From Lachnospiraceae bacterium (GTDB lineage: Bacteria; Bacillota; Clostridia; Lachnospirales; Lachnospiraceae), in assembly GCA_017521985.1 (NCBI GenBank), contig JAFXAZ010000002.1, forward strand, positions 143,051 to 207,050: a stretch of DNA of 64,000 bases, written 5' to 3'. Position 1 is the first letter of the stretch, and every line of letters starts with the position of its first letter. Below the pieces are notes generated by a model. The model did no database searches. It worked only from the letters and a program-made list of their open reading frames with translations, and had not been told where the DNA came from. Positions 48,120 through 56,980 of the stretch are shown here, piece after piece. The position numbers and the translations under genes are program-made.

Positions 48120-49008
48120 GTGTCTCTAATATAATGGTTAATACTTCCGGCGGATTGAAAATTCGAACCGGTATGACAGAATTACCAATTCCGGTTCCAA
48201 CATACATCTCCAAATCATCCGTTTCATATAGGCCTGCCGTGTACTTCGGAAAAAGCCCTTGTCCCGGTGCATACACTCCGCCAATAAACGGCAGCCGGAA
48301 CTGTCCGCCATGGGCATGCCCTGCAAGCACCAAATCTACGGGGTACTGGTCGTACATTTCCAAATACTCCGGTCTGTGACTTAATAACAGAAAAAACTCC
48401 TCATTTCGTACACCCACGGTTACCGCATCCAACATCGCCTCCATGCGCTCCCCATTATTAGACAAAAACGCATAGCGATAATCCTTATACAATGTGGATG
48501 GGTCTTGAATACCACCAACGTAAATAAATTCCCCACCGGTTTTCCCCATGTAAGAAACCACTTCATTATTAATAATCTGAACCCCCTGCTTTTCTAAAGC
48601 AGTCTTAAACTCATTGTTCTGGGGATTATCCAACAAGATCATCTCATGATTGCCATAAATAAAATAGACCGGTGCCAGCTTTACAAGCTTCTCCATTAGA
48701 GCCAGCGTGAGTTTCTCACCGTCTACGCCATTTGACGCATAATATCTGGAATCCACCAAATCCCCGGTTACACAGATGATGTCCGGCTCCTGCCCCAAAA
48801 TCGTGTCATAAACCAACTGCCCCTGCTTTTCATTCCGCACAGAATGAAGGTCTGTCATCTGCACAATACGAAAACCATCAAAGGATTCCGGAACTTCCTC
48901 ATTCGCATGGATGTAGGTATGTACTACAATCCTGCTATTCCAATACACATTCCATATCACGGAAGCGGCCAGGATAGCCAAAATTAAAAACCAATATTTC
49001 TTTTTCAT
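48112..49008 (-). CDS. Membrane-anchored metallophosphoesterase, YkuE-like
   Basis: A 298-residue calcineurin-like phosphoesterase. An N-terminal membrane anchor (YWFLILAILAASVIWNVYW) is followed by the metal-binding series: QMTDLHS (D-x-H), CVTGDLVDS (GDxxD), YGNHEM, LSHRPE and AGHAHGGQ. The complete set suggests an active dinuclear metal enzyme facing outward, as for B. subtilis YkuE; the substrate is unknown. The start at 49008 has GTGAGGG seven bases upstream; a GTG at 49020 lies on that site. Transcribed towards mecA and ended by the shared terminator. Confidence 0.9.
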   Translation of the reverse strand: MKKKYWFLILAILAASVIWNVYWNSRIVVHTYIHANEEVPESFDGFRIVQMTDLHSVRNEKQGQLVYDTILGQEPDIICVTGDLVDSRYYASNGVDGEKLTLALMEKLVKLAPVYFIYGNHEMILLDNPQNNEFKTALEKQGVQIINNEVVSYMGKTGGEFIYVGGIQDPSTLYKDYRYAFLSNNGERMEAMLDAVTVGVRNEEFFLLLSHRPEYLEMYDQYPVDLVLAGHAHGGQFRLPFIGGVYAPGQGLFPKYTAGLYETDDLEMYVGTGIGNSVIPVRIFNPPEVLTIILETQK

Positions 49009-49113
49009 TCTATCCCTCACTTCCTTTTATTATATGCGCCGACATACGTAAAAAGAACCCCGTCGGCAGACCGGTTTGCCCGGCTGCTAGCGAGGCCCCT
49101 CATTATCGCAATA

Positions 49114-49314
49114 TTACTCTTCTTCTACTGCAGCAATCTTTGCCATTAACTCATCTACATCAATACCATGTACCATAGCTGCTTCTTCTAAAGTCTCCAT
49201 CTGTGCAGATGGGCAGCCAAGGCAGTGCATACCGATTTCAAATAAAACAGGAATAATCTTCTGGTTAACCATAAGAGCCTGTCCGATAGTCATGTCCTTT
49301 GTAATCTTTGCCAT
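49114..49314 (-). CDS. DUF1858 domain protein
   Basis: A 66-residue protein with the DUF1858 pattern: [20 protein letters not shown], then a CxxC pair in [11 protein letters not shown], then [18 protein letters not shown]. Stand-alone DUF1858 proteins are common in anaerobes and often sit near redox or hybrid-cluster enzymes; the CxxC may bind metal or act in thiol exchange (inference). The start at 49314 has GGAGGA at the right distance. It diverges from the pyruvate formate-lyase locus. Confidence 0.88.
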   Translation of the reverse strand: MAKITKDMTIGQALMVNQKIIPVLFEIGMHCLGCPSAQMETLEEAAMVHGIDVDELMAKIAAVEEE

Positions 49315-49488
49315 GTTGATTCCTCCTAAAAACTTTCTAGCATTTAGTATAATACTTTCTTCGGTTTCATGCAAGTATACATTCATTGTTTTATAATTTT
49401 TAAATTTTTATTATTATTTTTTTAGCACATTTACTAAATTTTGTGCACTTTTTCTTTTTTTGTATAGAAAAAAGTACATTGCATATGC

Positions 49489-49517
49489 TTGACTAAGACC
49501 TTTGCGAATCATATAAT
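49489..49517 (+). promoter_or_regulatory. Strong promoter of the split pfl operon
   Basis: TTGACT (49489-49494), 17 bases, TATAAT (49512-49517). The predicted leader is about 65 bases. No clear Rex-type site was seen. Confidence 0.8.
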
Positions 49518-49590
49518 AAAAGCATAGGAAATAGCAAAATTTCAACACTATATTAACCTAATTTATTTCATTTTATAGGAGGCTTTTCAA

Positions 49591-51630
49591 ATGAGACCAG
49601 AATGGACAGATTTTGTAGGCGGCAAATGGGTAAACGAAATCAACGTACGTGATTTCATCCAGAAAAACTACACTCCATATGACGGAGACGACAGTTTTTT
49701 AGTAGGTCCTACACAAAACACAACAGATTTATGGGACCAGGTTCTTGACTTAATGAAGCAGGAACGTGAAGCAGGTGGTGTTCTTGATATGGATACAAAG
49801 GTTGTTTCCACAATCACATCCCATGGTCCTGGTTATTTAAACAAAGACAAAGAAACTATCGTTGGTTTCCAGACAGACAAACCTTTCAAGCGTTCTTTAC
49901 AGCCTTATGGCGGTATCCGTATGGCAGAAAAGGCTTGTGCTGACAACGGTTACACAGTAGATCCTGAAATTTCCGAGTTCTTTACAACTCACAGAAAAAC
50001 ACACAACGCAGGTGTATTCGATGCTTACAATCAGGAAATGAGAGCTTGCCGTTCTTCTCACGTTGTTACAGGTCTTCCGGATGCTTACGGTCGTGGTCGT
50101 ATCATCGGTGACTACAGACGTGTTGCTTTATACGGTATTGACAGACTTATCGAAGACAAGTTAGAGCAGAAAGACTCTACCGGTCGTGTTATGACAGACG
50201 ACGTTATCCGTCTTCGTGAAGAAATTTCCGAACAGATTATTGCTTTAAAGATGATGAAGCAGATGGCAGCTTCTTACGGCTGTGATATTTCCAAGCCGGC
50301 TACTAACGTTCAGGAAGCTATCCAGGCAACTTACTTTGGTTATTTAGCAGCTGTTAAGGAACAGAACGGTGCTGCTATGAGCCTTGGCCGTACTTCTACT
50401 TTCCTTGATATTTATGCAGAAAGAGACTTAAAGAACGGCACCTTTACAGAAGAGCAGATTCAGGAATTCATCGACCACTTCATTATGAAGTTACGTCTTG
50501 TTAAATTTGCTCGTACACCGGAATACAATGCATTATTCTCCGGTGACCCGGTATGGGTAACAGAATCTTTAGCAGGTGTTGGTATTGACGGTCGTCACTT
50601 AGTAACAAAGACAAGCTTCCGTTACTTACACACACTTTCCAACTTAGGACCAAGCCCGGAACCAAACTTAACCGTTCTCTGGTCTACTAAGTTACCAGAC
50701 AACTTCAAGCGCTTCTGTGCTAAGATGTCTATTTTATCTTCTTCTATCCAGTACGAGAACGACGACCTTATGAGAGTTACTCACGGCGATGACTACGCTA
50801 TCGCTTGCTGTGTATCTTCCATGAGAGTTGGTAAGGAAATGCAGTTCTTCGGTGCTCGTGCTAACTTAGCTAAGTGCTTACTTTACGCTTTAAACGGTGG
50901 TATTGACGAAAAGACCAAGAAACAGGTTGGTCCTAAGTATCGTCCATACGCTGGCGACGTTTTAGATTACGATACCGTATGGTCTATGTACGTTGACATG
51001 ATGGAATGGTTAGCAGATGTATACGTAAATACTCTGAACATCATCCACTACATGCATGACAAGTACTGCTACGAAAGAGCACAGATGGCTCTTCATGACA
51101 GAGATGTTAAGCGTTACTTTGCAACAGGTATCGCTGGTCTTTCTGTAGTAGCTGACTCCTTATCTGCTATTAAGTATGCAGAAGTTAAGGCTATCAGAGA
51201 TGAAGATGGTATCATCTATGACTTCGAAATTAACGGCGAGTTCCCTAAGTATGGTAACGATGATGACCGTGTAGACGAAATCGCTAACAAGCTGGTTTCT
51301 ACCTTCATGACCATGATCAGAAGACACCACACTTACAGAAACGGTGTTCCTACAACATCTATCTTAACCATTACTTCTAACGTAGTTTACGGTAAGGCTA
51401 CCGGTTCTACACCAGACGGACGTAAGGCAGGTCAGCCATTCGCTCCTGGTGCTAACCCAATGCATGGTCGTGACCAGAAGGGTGCTACCGCTTCCTTAGC
51501 TTCTGTTGCTAAGTTACCTTTCAATGATGCACAGGATGGTATTTCTAATACCTTCACTATTATCCCAGGTGCTCTTGGTAAGGAAGATCAGATTTTCTCT
51601 GGCGACATTGAAATCGATTTAAGCAAATAA
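49591..51630 (+). CDS. pflB: Pyruvate formate-lyase body lacking the glycyl-radical domain
   Basis: A 679-residue PFL, about 80 residues shorter than the single-chain enzyme. It converts pyruvate plus CoA to acetyl-CoA plus formate. The catalytic Cys pair is in [12 protein letters not shown] (near residue 410). The protein stops after [20 protein letters not shown] and IEIDLSK, where single-chain PFL continues into the C-terminal glycyl-radical domain. That domain is encoded separately at 51934. Codon choice is strongly biased towards high-expression codons (GTT, GCT, AAG). GGAGG precedes the ATG. Family membership is secure; the need for the separate domain is inferred from the missing radical site. 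Confidence 0.95.
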   Translation: MRPEWTDFVGGKWVNEINVRDFIQKNYTPYDGDDSFLVGPTQNTTDLWDQVLDLMKQEREAGGVLDMDTKVVSTITSHGPGYLNKDKETIVGFQTDKPFKRSLQPYGGIRMAEKACADNGYTVDPEISEFFTTHRKTHNAGVFDAYNQEMRACRSSHVVTGLPDAYGRGRIIGDYRRVALYGIDRLIEDKLEQKDSTGRVMTDDVIRLREEISEQIIALKMMKQMAASYGCDISKPATNVQEAIQATYFGYLAAVKEQNGAAMSLGRTSTFLDIYAERDLKNGTFTEEQIQEFIDHFIMKLRLVKFARTPEYNALFSGDPVWVTESLAGVGIDGRHLVTKTSFRYLHTLSNLGPSPEPNLTVLWSTKLPDNFKRFCAKMSILSSSIQYENDDLMRVTHGDDYAIACCVSSMRVGKEMQFFGARANLAKCLLYALNGGIDEKTKKQVGPKYRPYAGDVLDYDTVWSMYVDMMEWLADVYVNTLNIIHYMHDKYCYERAQMALHDRDVKRYFATGIAGLSVVADSLSAIKYAEVKAIRDEDGIIYDFEINGEFPKYGNDDDRVDEIANKLVSTFMTMIRRHHTYRNGVPTTSILTITSNVVYGKATGSTPDGRKAGQPFAPGANPMHGRDQKGATASLASVAKLPFNDAQDGISNTFTIIPGALGKEDQIFSGDIEIDLSK

Positions 51631-51638
51631 TTTATTGA

Positions 51639-51683
51639 CTTATCAGTATTTCTGATTTTATAGCACATACTCTTACTGATAAG
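51639..51683 (+). promoter_or_regulatory. Hairpin between pflB and the small genes
   Basis: Inverted repeat CTTATCAGTA (51639-51648) and TACTGATAAG (51674-51683), without a U-tract directly after it. It could set mRNA processing or partial termination between the large and small subunit genes (inference). Confidence 0.5.
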
Positions 51684-51706
51684 ATTTATCAGAAAGGAGT
51701 ATTGCT

Positions 51707-51916
51707 ATGAATCAGGATAAAATGATTGATGACCTTATTAAAATGTTAGATGGAGGTATGGCGAAGGGTGTCGGCCATGTCAACGTGGAATGTAACGAAG
51801 ACGCGGACGAATCCAAAAACGTACAGACCATGGGGTGTTTAGATTGCTCTTCTAGTGCCATGGCATGCAGCATACCTACTCTACACGAGGGCATCGATGA
51901 CTCAGACTCAGAATAA
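51707..51916 (+). CDS. Small Cys-rich paralogue of the glycyl-radical domain, unknown function
   Basis: A 69-residue protein. The first 30 residues ([20 protein letters not shown], then NVEC) align with the first 30 of the adjacent radical-domain protein ([20 protein letters not shown], then VNV). After that the similarity ends: the radical loop RVSGYA is absent and is replaced by [14 protein letters not shown], a three-Cys cluster, and an acidic tail. A good AAAGGAG site lies nine bases before the ATG, and the gene sits between the PFL body and the radical domain. It may modulate, protect or redox-sense PFL (speculation). It is not a recognised family to me. Confidence 0.75.
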   Translation: MNQDKMIDDLIKMLDGGMAKGVGHVNVECNEDADESKNVQTMGCLDCSSSAMACSIPTLHEGIDDSDSE

Positions 51917-51933
51917 AAAGGAGGATTACTATC

Positions 51934-52176
51934 ATGGCAGCAAACAATGCTCAGATTGATAACTTAGTATCATTATTAGATGGTTACGCAGAAAAAGGCG
52001 GCCATCACTTAAACGTAAACGTTCTTAACAGAGAAACATTATTGGATGCTCAGAAGAACCCTGAAAAGTATCCACAGTTAACAATTCGTGTTTCTGGTTA
52101 TGCTGTTAACTTCATCAAATTAACTCCAGAACAGCAGGCTGACGTTATCTCTCGTACATTCCACGAAGGATTATAA
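51934..52176 (+). CDS. grcA: Stand-alone glycyl-radical domain of PFL (GrcA/YfiD-like)
   Basis: An 80-residue protein equal to the C-terminal domain of pyruvate formate-lyase. It has [15 protein letters not shown], then ENPEKYPQL-like [11 protein letters not shown] and the radical loop RVSGYAVNF with the glycine that would carry the radical, and ends [11 protein letters not shown]. In E. coli the similar YfiD/GrcA can replace an oxygen-damaged PFL C-terminus; here it is the only copy beside a truncated PFL and so should be essential for activity. AAGGAGG precedes the ATG. A terminator follows. Confidence 0.92.
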   Translation: MAANNAQIDNLVSLLDGYAEKGGHHLNVNVLNRETLLDAQKNPEKYPQLTIRVSGYAVNFIKLTPEQQADVISRTFHEGL

Positions 52177-52185
52177 GAACCAGTT

Positions 52186-52217
52186 AAAGCGGTGGCCCAG
52201 GTCACCGCTTTTTATTT
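52186..52217 (+). terminator. Intrinsic terminator after the radical-domain gene
   Basis: Stem AAAGCGGTG (52186-52194) with CACCGCTTT (52203-52211), 8-base loop, then TTATTT. It separates pflB-small genes from pflA, so the activase is made at a lower level by read-through or its own weak promoter. Confidence 0.8.
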
Positions 52218-52290
52218 ACCAAAACTAACCACTTAAAAATGTGGCTTGGTTGTGCTATACTATACAAAAATCAAAGTGAGGCAGATAATT

Positions 52291-53055
52291 ATGACAAAAG
52301 GCAGAATTCATTCAATAGAAAGTTTTGGTACCGTAGATGGCCCCGGATTACGCTTTGTAGTTTTTACGCAGGGCTGTCCTATGCGTTGTGCATATTGCCA
52401 CAATCCGGATACCTGGGCGATGAATGCCGGCGAACTCATGGACCCCGCTGACATTATTGAGCAGTACGAGCGCAACCGCAGTTTTTACAGAAATGGCGGC
52501 ATTACCGTAACCGGCGGAGAACCTCTAGTTCAAATAGACTTTTTAATTGAACTTTTTACACTTGCAAAAGCACATGATATCCATACCTGCATTGATACCT
52601 CCGGCATTATGTATCATCCGGAAAACAAGACTTTTATGGATAAACTGGATAAACTGATGACACTGACAGACTTAGTGATGTTAGATATCAAACATATTGA
52701 TCCGGCTAAACATCTGGAATTGACGAAGCAGCCAAACAGTGGTATACTTGCTTTTGTACAATACTTAAGTGACAAAAACATTCCGATGTGGATTCGCCAC
52801 GTTGTAGTACCGGGTATTACCGATGACGAAAAGTACTTATACCAGCTTGGTCAATTTATTGCGCCTTTTAAGAACTTAAAGGTTTTGGACATTTTACCAT
52901 ATCACACCTTGGGCACAGTCAAATACGAGAAGCTCGGCATGGAATATCCATTAAAGGACGTTCCCGCTATGGATAAAGCTACCGCTATTGAACTTAAGAA
53001 GATTGTAATTAAAGGTATCAAGGACAAAAGAACAGAACTTGGTATCTTACAATAA
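52291..53055 (+). CDS. pflA: Pyruvate formate-lyase activating enzyme
   Basis: A 254-residue radical-SAM activase. The cluster motif CPMRCAYCHNPD (C-x3-C-x2-C, near residue 30) is followed by the SAM-binding GITVTGGEPLVQ (near 75). It installs the glycyl radical on the small RVSGYA domain encoded upstream. The start at 52291 has GTGAGG upstream; a longer frame from 52246 would include no ribosome site. The ferredoxin gene that follows (23 bases later) may provide its electron. Confidence 0.95.
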   Translation: MTKGRIHSIESFGTVDGPGLRFVVFTQGCPMRCAYCHNPDTWAMNAGELMDPADIIEQYERNRSFYRNGGITVTGGEPLVQIDFLIELFTLAKAHDIHTCIDTSGIMYHPENKTFMDKLDKLMTLTDLVMLDIKHIDPAKHLELTKQPNSGILAFVQYLSDKNIPMWIRHVVVPGITDDEKYLYQLGQFIAPFKNLKVLDILPYHTLGTVKYEKLGMEYPLKDVPAMDKATAIELKKIVIKGIKDKRTELGILQ

Positions 53056-53077
53056 TATATCAACGGAGGAATTTCAT

Positions 53078-53272
53078 ATGGCAAAGGTTAAAGTTGACGG
53101 CTGCTACGGCTGCTCCGCTTGCACAGGCATTGCACCAGAAGTATTCGAAATGGGCGATGACATGAGCGCATTCTGCGTTTTCGGAGATGAAGAAGTACCT
53201 GAAGATTTAATGGACGACGTTCAGACAGCTGCTGATGTATGCCCAGCTCAGGCTATCCTTATTGAAGAGTAA
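53078..53272 (+). CDS. Ferredoxin, single [4Fe-4S] type
   Basis: A 64-residue ferredoxin. Ligands: CYGCSAC (C-x2-C-x2-C, near residue 8) and a distant VCPAQAI (near 57), the arrangement of one-cluster ferredoxins such as those of Thermotoga. The rest is acidic (EMGDDMSAF, DEEVPEDLMDD), as expected of an electron carrier. GGAGG precedes the ATG. Being in the pflA unit suggests that it reduces the activase cluster; this is inference. Confidence 0.92.
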   Translation: MAKVKVDGCYGCSACTGIAPEVFEMGDDMSAFCVFGDEEVPEDLMDDVQTAADVCPAQAILIEE

Positions 53273-53284
53273 TTACATCATAAA

Positions 53285-53326
53285 AACTGCTAAGGCTCAG
53301 ATATGAGACTTAGCAGTTCTTATTTT
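53285..53326 (+). terminator. Intrinsic terminator after ferredoxin
   Basis: Stem AACTGCTAAG (53285-53294) with CTTAGCAGTT (53309-53318), then CTTATTTT. Confidence 0.8.
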
Positions 53327-53388
53327 AACTAATACAGAGGAATCTCAACAATACTCCAATCTTAAAAAAAACCAGTTTACTCCAACTT

Positions 53389-54057
53389 TTATTGATAAAA
53401 ATCGAGCATTTTATTCTTTAAAGTCACCATAGCATTCATTGCCATTTCTGTTGTAGCAAAAAATTCATTCTCTTTTACTTTTTCATATCGAACATAAGTT
53501 GAATATTGATATTCACCTAATTCTGCCACCACATTCCTATGCTCTTCAAAACTAAAAACAGGCTGTACAACCGACTCCTCCACCAATCGATAAACAGATA
53601 TTTCTTCATTCTCAAGTTGTTCATTTTTTTTAGCCAAAAATATTAAGTATTCTCGATTTTCCTGCATTACATTAACAAATCCTCGCTCTATTGATGCAGG
53701 TTCTCCGGTAGTATTTAATTTCCAATAATTTGATGTAATATAAATATAATCACCCATATTTAAATCTTCCCCTTTATATACAGCATCTACCTGCACCTTT
53801 TGCTGACTTATTTTAAACAAGTGCTCTACCGGTTCCACTGCATGCACTTTTAAAATAATCGGCGACTCAGGCAGTAACTTTTCCAGTTTTTCACACTCTT
53901 CTATTGCCATTTTTTCAGACAACTGAGCCACAGCAAAGGAATTCATATAATCAGGAAGTTTTGTAATATCCGTATATGTTTGCCTTTTATATAATCCAAA
54001 TGCAGCTGCTAGTGATATTATACCGAAAACTATTATTAAAAATATTCTGTATTTCAA
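53389..54057 (-). CDS. Membrane-anchored protein of an ABC operon, unknown function
   Basis: A 222-residue protein with one N-terminal membrane segment (IFLIIVFGIISLAAAFGLY) and an extracytoplasmic domain of about 195 residues. Not recognised. The middle (VQVDAVYKGEDLNMGDYIYI to SREYLIFL-like NREYLIFLAKK) has beta-rich segments resembling an OB-like fold found in other secreted Firmicute proteins, only loosely. It overlaps the ATPase gene by four bases (ATGA) and ends the operon. Likely an accessory to the transporter. Confidence 0.65.
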   Translation of the reverse strand: MKYRIFLIIVFGIISLAAAFGLYKRQTYTDITKLPDYMNSFAVAQLSEKMAIEECEKLEKLLPESPIILKVHAVEPVEHLFKISQQKVQVDAVYKGEDLNMGDYIYITSNYWKLNTTGEPASIERGFVNVMQENREYLIFLAKKNEQLENEEISVYRLVEESVVQPVFSFEEHRNVVAELGEYQYSTYVRYEKVKENEFFATTEMAMNAMVTLKNKMLDFYQ

Positions 54058-54698
54058 GGCAACACCTCCATTTCTGCAACTTCACCGTTTACCATTTTAT
54101 ATAATTTATCAGCCAAAACATGCATATCTTCCTTATTGTGACTGGCCAGCAATATTAATGCACCTCGCTGTTTTTCTTCTATAATAATATTTCTGATTAG
54201 TTCTATTCCGCTTTCATCCAGCCCATTTGTAGGCTCGTCCAACATAATGACGTCCGGCTTTTCCATAATAGCCTGAGCAATAACCAAACGTTGTTTCATT
54301 CCCAAAGAGTACTTTCCAAAGACTCGCTTATCATTTGGATCAAGCCCCACACGCTCTATTGCATTTATAACTTCATTTTTACCGACCTTATTTTTAAACC
54401 TTGCAAGGTACATTAAATTTTCCATCCCTGTCAGATTTGGATATAACCCCGCACTTTCCAGTACAATACCCAATTCAGGTAACACCGAAAAATCTTTGTG
54501 AAGCTGCTTGTTACCCCAAGTTATCACACCTGAATCTATAGACATCAGACCTGACAACGCGCGAAAAAGCATAGTCTTACCAGACCCATTTCTCCCAACA
54601 AAACCATATACCTTTCCAGACTGCATTTCAAGACTTATATTTGACAAAATCCTTTTCCCTTTAATGGATTTACTTATATCATTTACTACCATCTTCAT
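54054..54698 (-). CDS. ABC transporter ATP-binding protein
   Basis: A 214-residue ABC ATPase. Walker A GRNGSGKTMLF (near residue 35), signature YSLGMKQRLVIAQ (near 130), Walker B VIMLDEPTNGLD (near 155) and H-loop LASHNKED (near 185). The pattern is that of ABC-2-type exporters or immunity transporters. A weak GGGAG lies before 54698; an ATG at 54728 would overlap the permease gene further. Partner of the two membrane proteins upstream. Confidence 0.9.
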   Translation of the reverse strand: MKMVVNDISKSIKGKRILSNISLEMQSGKVYGFVGRNGSGKTMLFRALSGLMSIDSGVITWGNKQLHKDFSVLPELGIVLESAGLYPNLTGMENLMYLARFKNKVGKNEVINAIERVGLDPNDKRVFGKYSLGMKQRLVIAQAIMEKPDVIMLDEPTNGLDESGIELIRNIIIEEKQRGALILLASHNKEDMHVLADKLYKMVNGEVAEMEVLP

Positions 54699-54699
54699 G

Positions 54700-55524
54700 T
54701 TATATAACTCCCACTTCTGTATCCTCAATCAATAAATCATGCTTCCCGATTACATAGAACCCAAATATCGTTATTATCCCTGCCAGCACTCCCAACATTA
54801 TAAACGAATGACTAAAAAACAGCACGTTATATTTTGGATTCAAGACATCTTCAAACCATTGATGTGGATCACTATGCCAGCCCAGTATAATTCGGGTAAT
54901 CGGATTCATTATAATCAAATTTTGAGATGTATTTTCTGCAATTTGCAGAAATCCCAACAATGCAATGCATAGAATTTGTATTCCCGCAACCATTAAAAAT
55001 GCAAAATTGCTGCCTGACTTAATTGCAATTATATTCATCGTTAAGGTTAACATATACAACCAAAAGCTTTGCAATGCTATATGAAATGCAACAAGTACAA
55101 ACCCTGATTTATTCCAAATAACATCATATTGAACGATTGTCACCAAAATAGCAACACTCGCCGTAACCAACTGAAATATAAAGGTATATAACGCCAAATA
55201 GCAAACCTCTTTCGTATACCATGTAATACGATTGGTTTGCCTTGTAAACACATAAACACTGGCTGTACAAAAATGCTTATACATTAAGGTTCCGAATACA
55301 ATGATAAATATATTGTTCGGAAACATCCTCATTGAAAAAGCGATAAGCTCTGTCACACTTGTCCCCAGCGGAAATTCCCCGCGTGAACCGCTTAATTGTA
55401 ATATCAGCTCTGACAAGGTAATTCTTCCCCAAAAAGGATTTATATACATGAGTGATAAAAACAATCCTCCAAGAACGCTTATCCCGATAATAGTTAAAAT
55501 CTTATGTCGCATATTAATAAACAT
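54700..55524 (-). CDS. ABC transporter membrane protein (first of two in order of reading)
   Basis: A 274-residue membrane protein with about six hydrophobic segments (LTIIGISVLGGLFLSLMY, FIIVFGTLMYKHF, LALYTFIFQLVTASVAIL, and others). It has no catalytic motif. It overlaps the upstream membrane protein by 11 bases and abuts the ATPase gene. It and its neighbour probably form the transmembrane part of an ABC-2-like exporter for a peptide or other toxic molecule (inference from context). The pattern, however, does not match a named permease family strongly. Confidence 0.7.
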   Translation of the reverse strand: MFINMRHKILTIIGISVLGGLFLSLMYINPFWGRITLSELILQLSGSRGEFPLGTSVTELIAFSMRMFPNNIFIIVFGTLMYKHFCTASVYVFTRQTNRITWYTKEVCYLALYTFIFQLVTASVAILVTIVQYDVIWNKSGFVLVAFHIALQSFWLYMLTLTMNIIAIKSGSNFAFLMVAGIQILCIALLGFLQIAENTSQNLIIMNPITRIILGWHSDPHQWFEDVLNPKYNVLFFSHSFIMLGVLAGIITIFGFYVIGKHDLLIEDTEVGVI

Positions 55525-56359
55525 TACCTTTCCTACGTCTCATAGTACTTAACAAAACGAATACGACTATTACAACAGCAAAATATAACATATATACTTC
55601 GCTCTTTTCCGAATAATCGAAGAGCAATAAATAATGGAACCAGTTGATTCGGGCAGCTTCTTCTGGCAAGAAATTATCTGCATACCCCAAAAGACCTAAC
55701 AATAAATACACCGGAAGAACAAGCAACACTCGATATTTTACTGTAAAAACATAGGAGAAAGCAACTGTAAACATTCCCAACATACCGGAAACAATTCCCA
55801 TCAAAACAGTCATTACTACCGCATATATTATGGGCGCACTAATATACAAGTCACTGAATAAATAACCTCTTACACTGCTTATGTATTCTGCATTATATAT
55901 ATTCATATTTGTAAAATCTCCACTTGCCTGCAGAGGAAAGGATATACAATTTAAGCCTATTTCAATCAGGAAAGGAACTGAAAAAACAATTGCAGTACAC
56001 AAGAATGCAGAGACCATGTTGCTAGTATAATACAAACTCTTTCCAATTCTGGAAACCAGATATATTTCCTCTCTGGTCTGATGCTCCTTTACATAAGAAA
56101 ATCCTGCCGGAAACGCTACCAATAAAGGGAACAGCTGCGTAAACACAATAACTGCACTCGCATCATATATGGACTTATTATAGCTTAGAGTTAACAACTT
56201 CATCGGATGATACATCGCTGTAACATCCAATCCCTGAAACTCCAACACATTTCCTACAAAGTTGCAAATTACCAGCATCAGTAAAATCGAGAATACTATA
56301 ATTGCTTCCTTACTTTTTAACAAAAACTTCGTCTGTGCGATTGTTATTTTTAAAAACAT
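55514..56359 (-). CDS. ABC transporter membrane protein (second)
   Basis: A 281-residue membrane protein with six to seven hydrophobic segments (AIIVFSILLMLVICNFVG, VFTQLFPLLVAFPAGFSY, AFLCTAIVFSVPFLIEIG and so on). GGAAAGGA precedes the ATG. It overlaps the next permease by 11 bases. The N-terminus (MFLKITIAQTKFLLKSKE) resembles ABC-2 permease starts. Role as in the neighbouring entry. Confidence 0.7.
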   Translation of the reverse strand: MFLKITIAQTKFLLKSKEAIIVFSILLMLVICNFVGNVLEFQGLDVTAMYHPMKLLTLSYNKSIYDASAVIVFTQLFPLLVAFPAGFSYVKEHQTREEIYLVSRIGKSLYYTSNMVSAFLCTAIVFSVPFLIEIGLNCISFPLQASGDFTNMNIYNAEYISSVRGYLFSDLYISAPIIYAVVMTVLMGIVSGMLGMFTVAFSYVFTVKYRVLLVLPVYLLLGLLGYADNFLPEEAARINWFHYLLLFDYSEKSEVYMLYFAVVIVVFVLLSTMRRRKGNVY

Positions 56360-56405
56360 TTCAGTTCCTTTCCATACGATGGCTATTCAAAATATTTTAA
56401 TTTAT

Positions 56406-56822
56406 CTATCTTCCATCATAAAACACTTCTGCAGTAGCAGAATCATTCGAATTGCCTCTAAAAGAGAAGCACACAAGGTCTGTATTCAGATATCCCTCAT
56501 GAATGCTAATCTCTTTATTAGTACTTGATTCTGATAATGGTGTTTCATCACTGATTACTGTACCATACTGATTTTCAACACGAACATGGATTTTACTGAA
56601 AGTATCAAATCCACCATTTTCTGGATACACAGAAATATTTCTAGCATATACCGTGGAATATCTTGTACTTCTGTCGTCAGAATTATAATATCCATCATCC
56701 CATACTTTATTTGGGTAAATGTATATAGTTTTCTGAACAGAAGCAAAGCTACAAACAGCATTTGTTACCAGCAATCCTGTAGCTGCTGCAATTGTTATTA
56801 ATCGTTTCATTCTACTTTTCAT
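56406..56822 (-). CDS. Small secreted protein, first gene of the ABC operon
   Basis: A 138-residue protein with a clear signal peptide (ending near TNAVCSFA, cleavage before SVQ) and a mature part of about 105 residues rich in Tyr, Asn and Ser (IYIYPNKVWDDGYYNSDD, YSTVYARNISVYP). The sequence is not recognised; only one Cys remains in the mature part. GGAGG lies six bases before 56822. It sits directly behind a BlaI-type dyad and is followed by two permeases, an ATPase and an accessory protein. It may be a ligand, sensor or binding protein for the system. Confidence 0.72.
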   Translation of the reverse strand: MKSRMKRLITIAAATGLLVTNAVCSFASVQKTIYIYPNKVWDDGYYNSDDRSTRYSTVYARNISVYPENGGFDTFSKIHVRVENQYGTVISDETPLSESSTNKEISIHEGYLNTDLVCFSFRGNSNDSATAEVFYDGR

Positions 56823-56857
56823 TTTGTACCTCCATAATAAATATTCCAAGCGCTTGT

Positions 56858-56909
56858 GACTACATATGGTAGTCGCTTTAATATTATATCAGACTTATTT
56901 TTATGTCAA
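56858..56909 (-). promoter_or_regulatory. Promoter with BlaI-type operator for the secreted-protein/ABC operon
   Basis: Minus strand: TTGACA (56909-56904), 17 bases to TAATAT (56886-56881; an overlapping TATAAT gives a 15-base spacer). Just downstream is the 17-bp dyad GACTACATATGGTAGTC (56858-56874). The core TACATATG resembles the TACA/TGTA half-sites of BlaI/MecI operators. The repressor gene at 58679 has a matching dyad in its promoter. Confidence 0.7.
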
Positions 56910-56980
56910 TACATTTTATAAAAATTTTTAATTTTTAACATCTCATATCCCTACAAAGGAAACTCCTGCCCCATTCTAAA

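Noticed and set aside
49518-49590. Riboswitch in the pflB leader
   Set aside because: The leader is short and AT-rich, without a stable hairpin or a known aptamer pattern.
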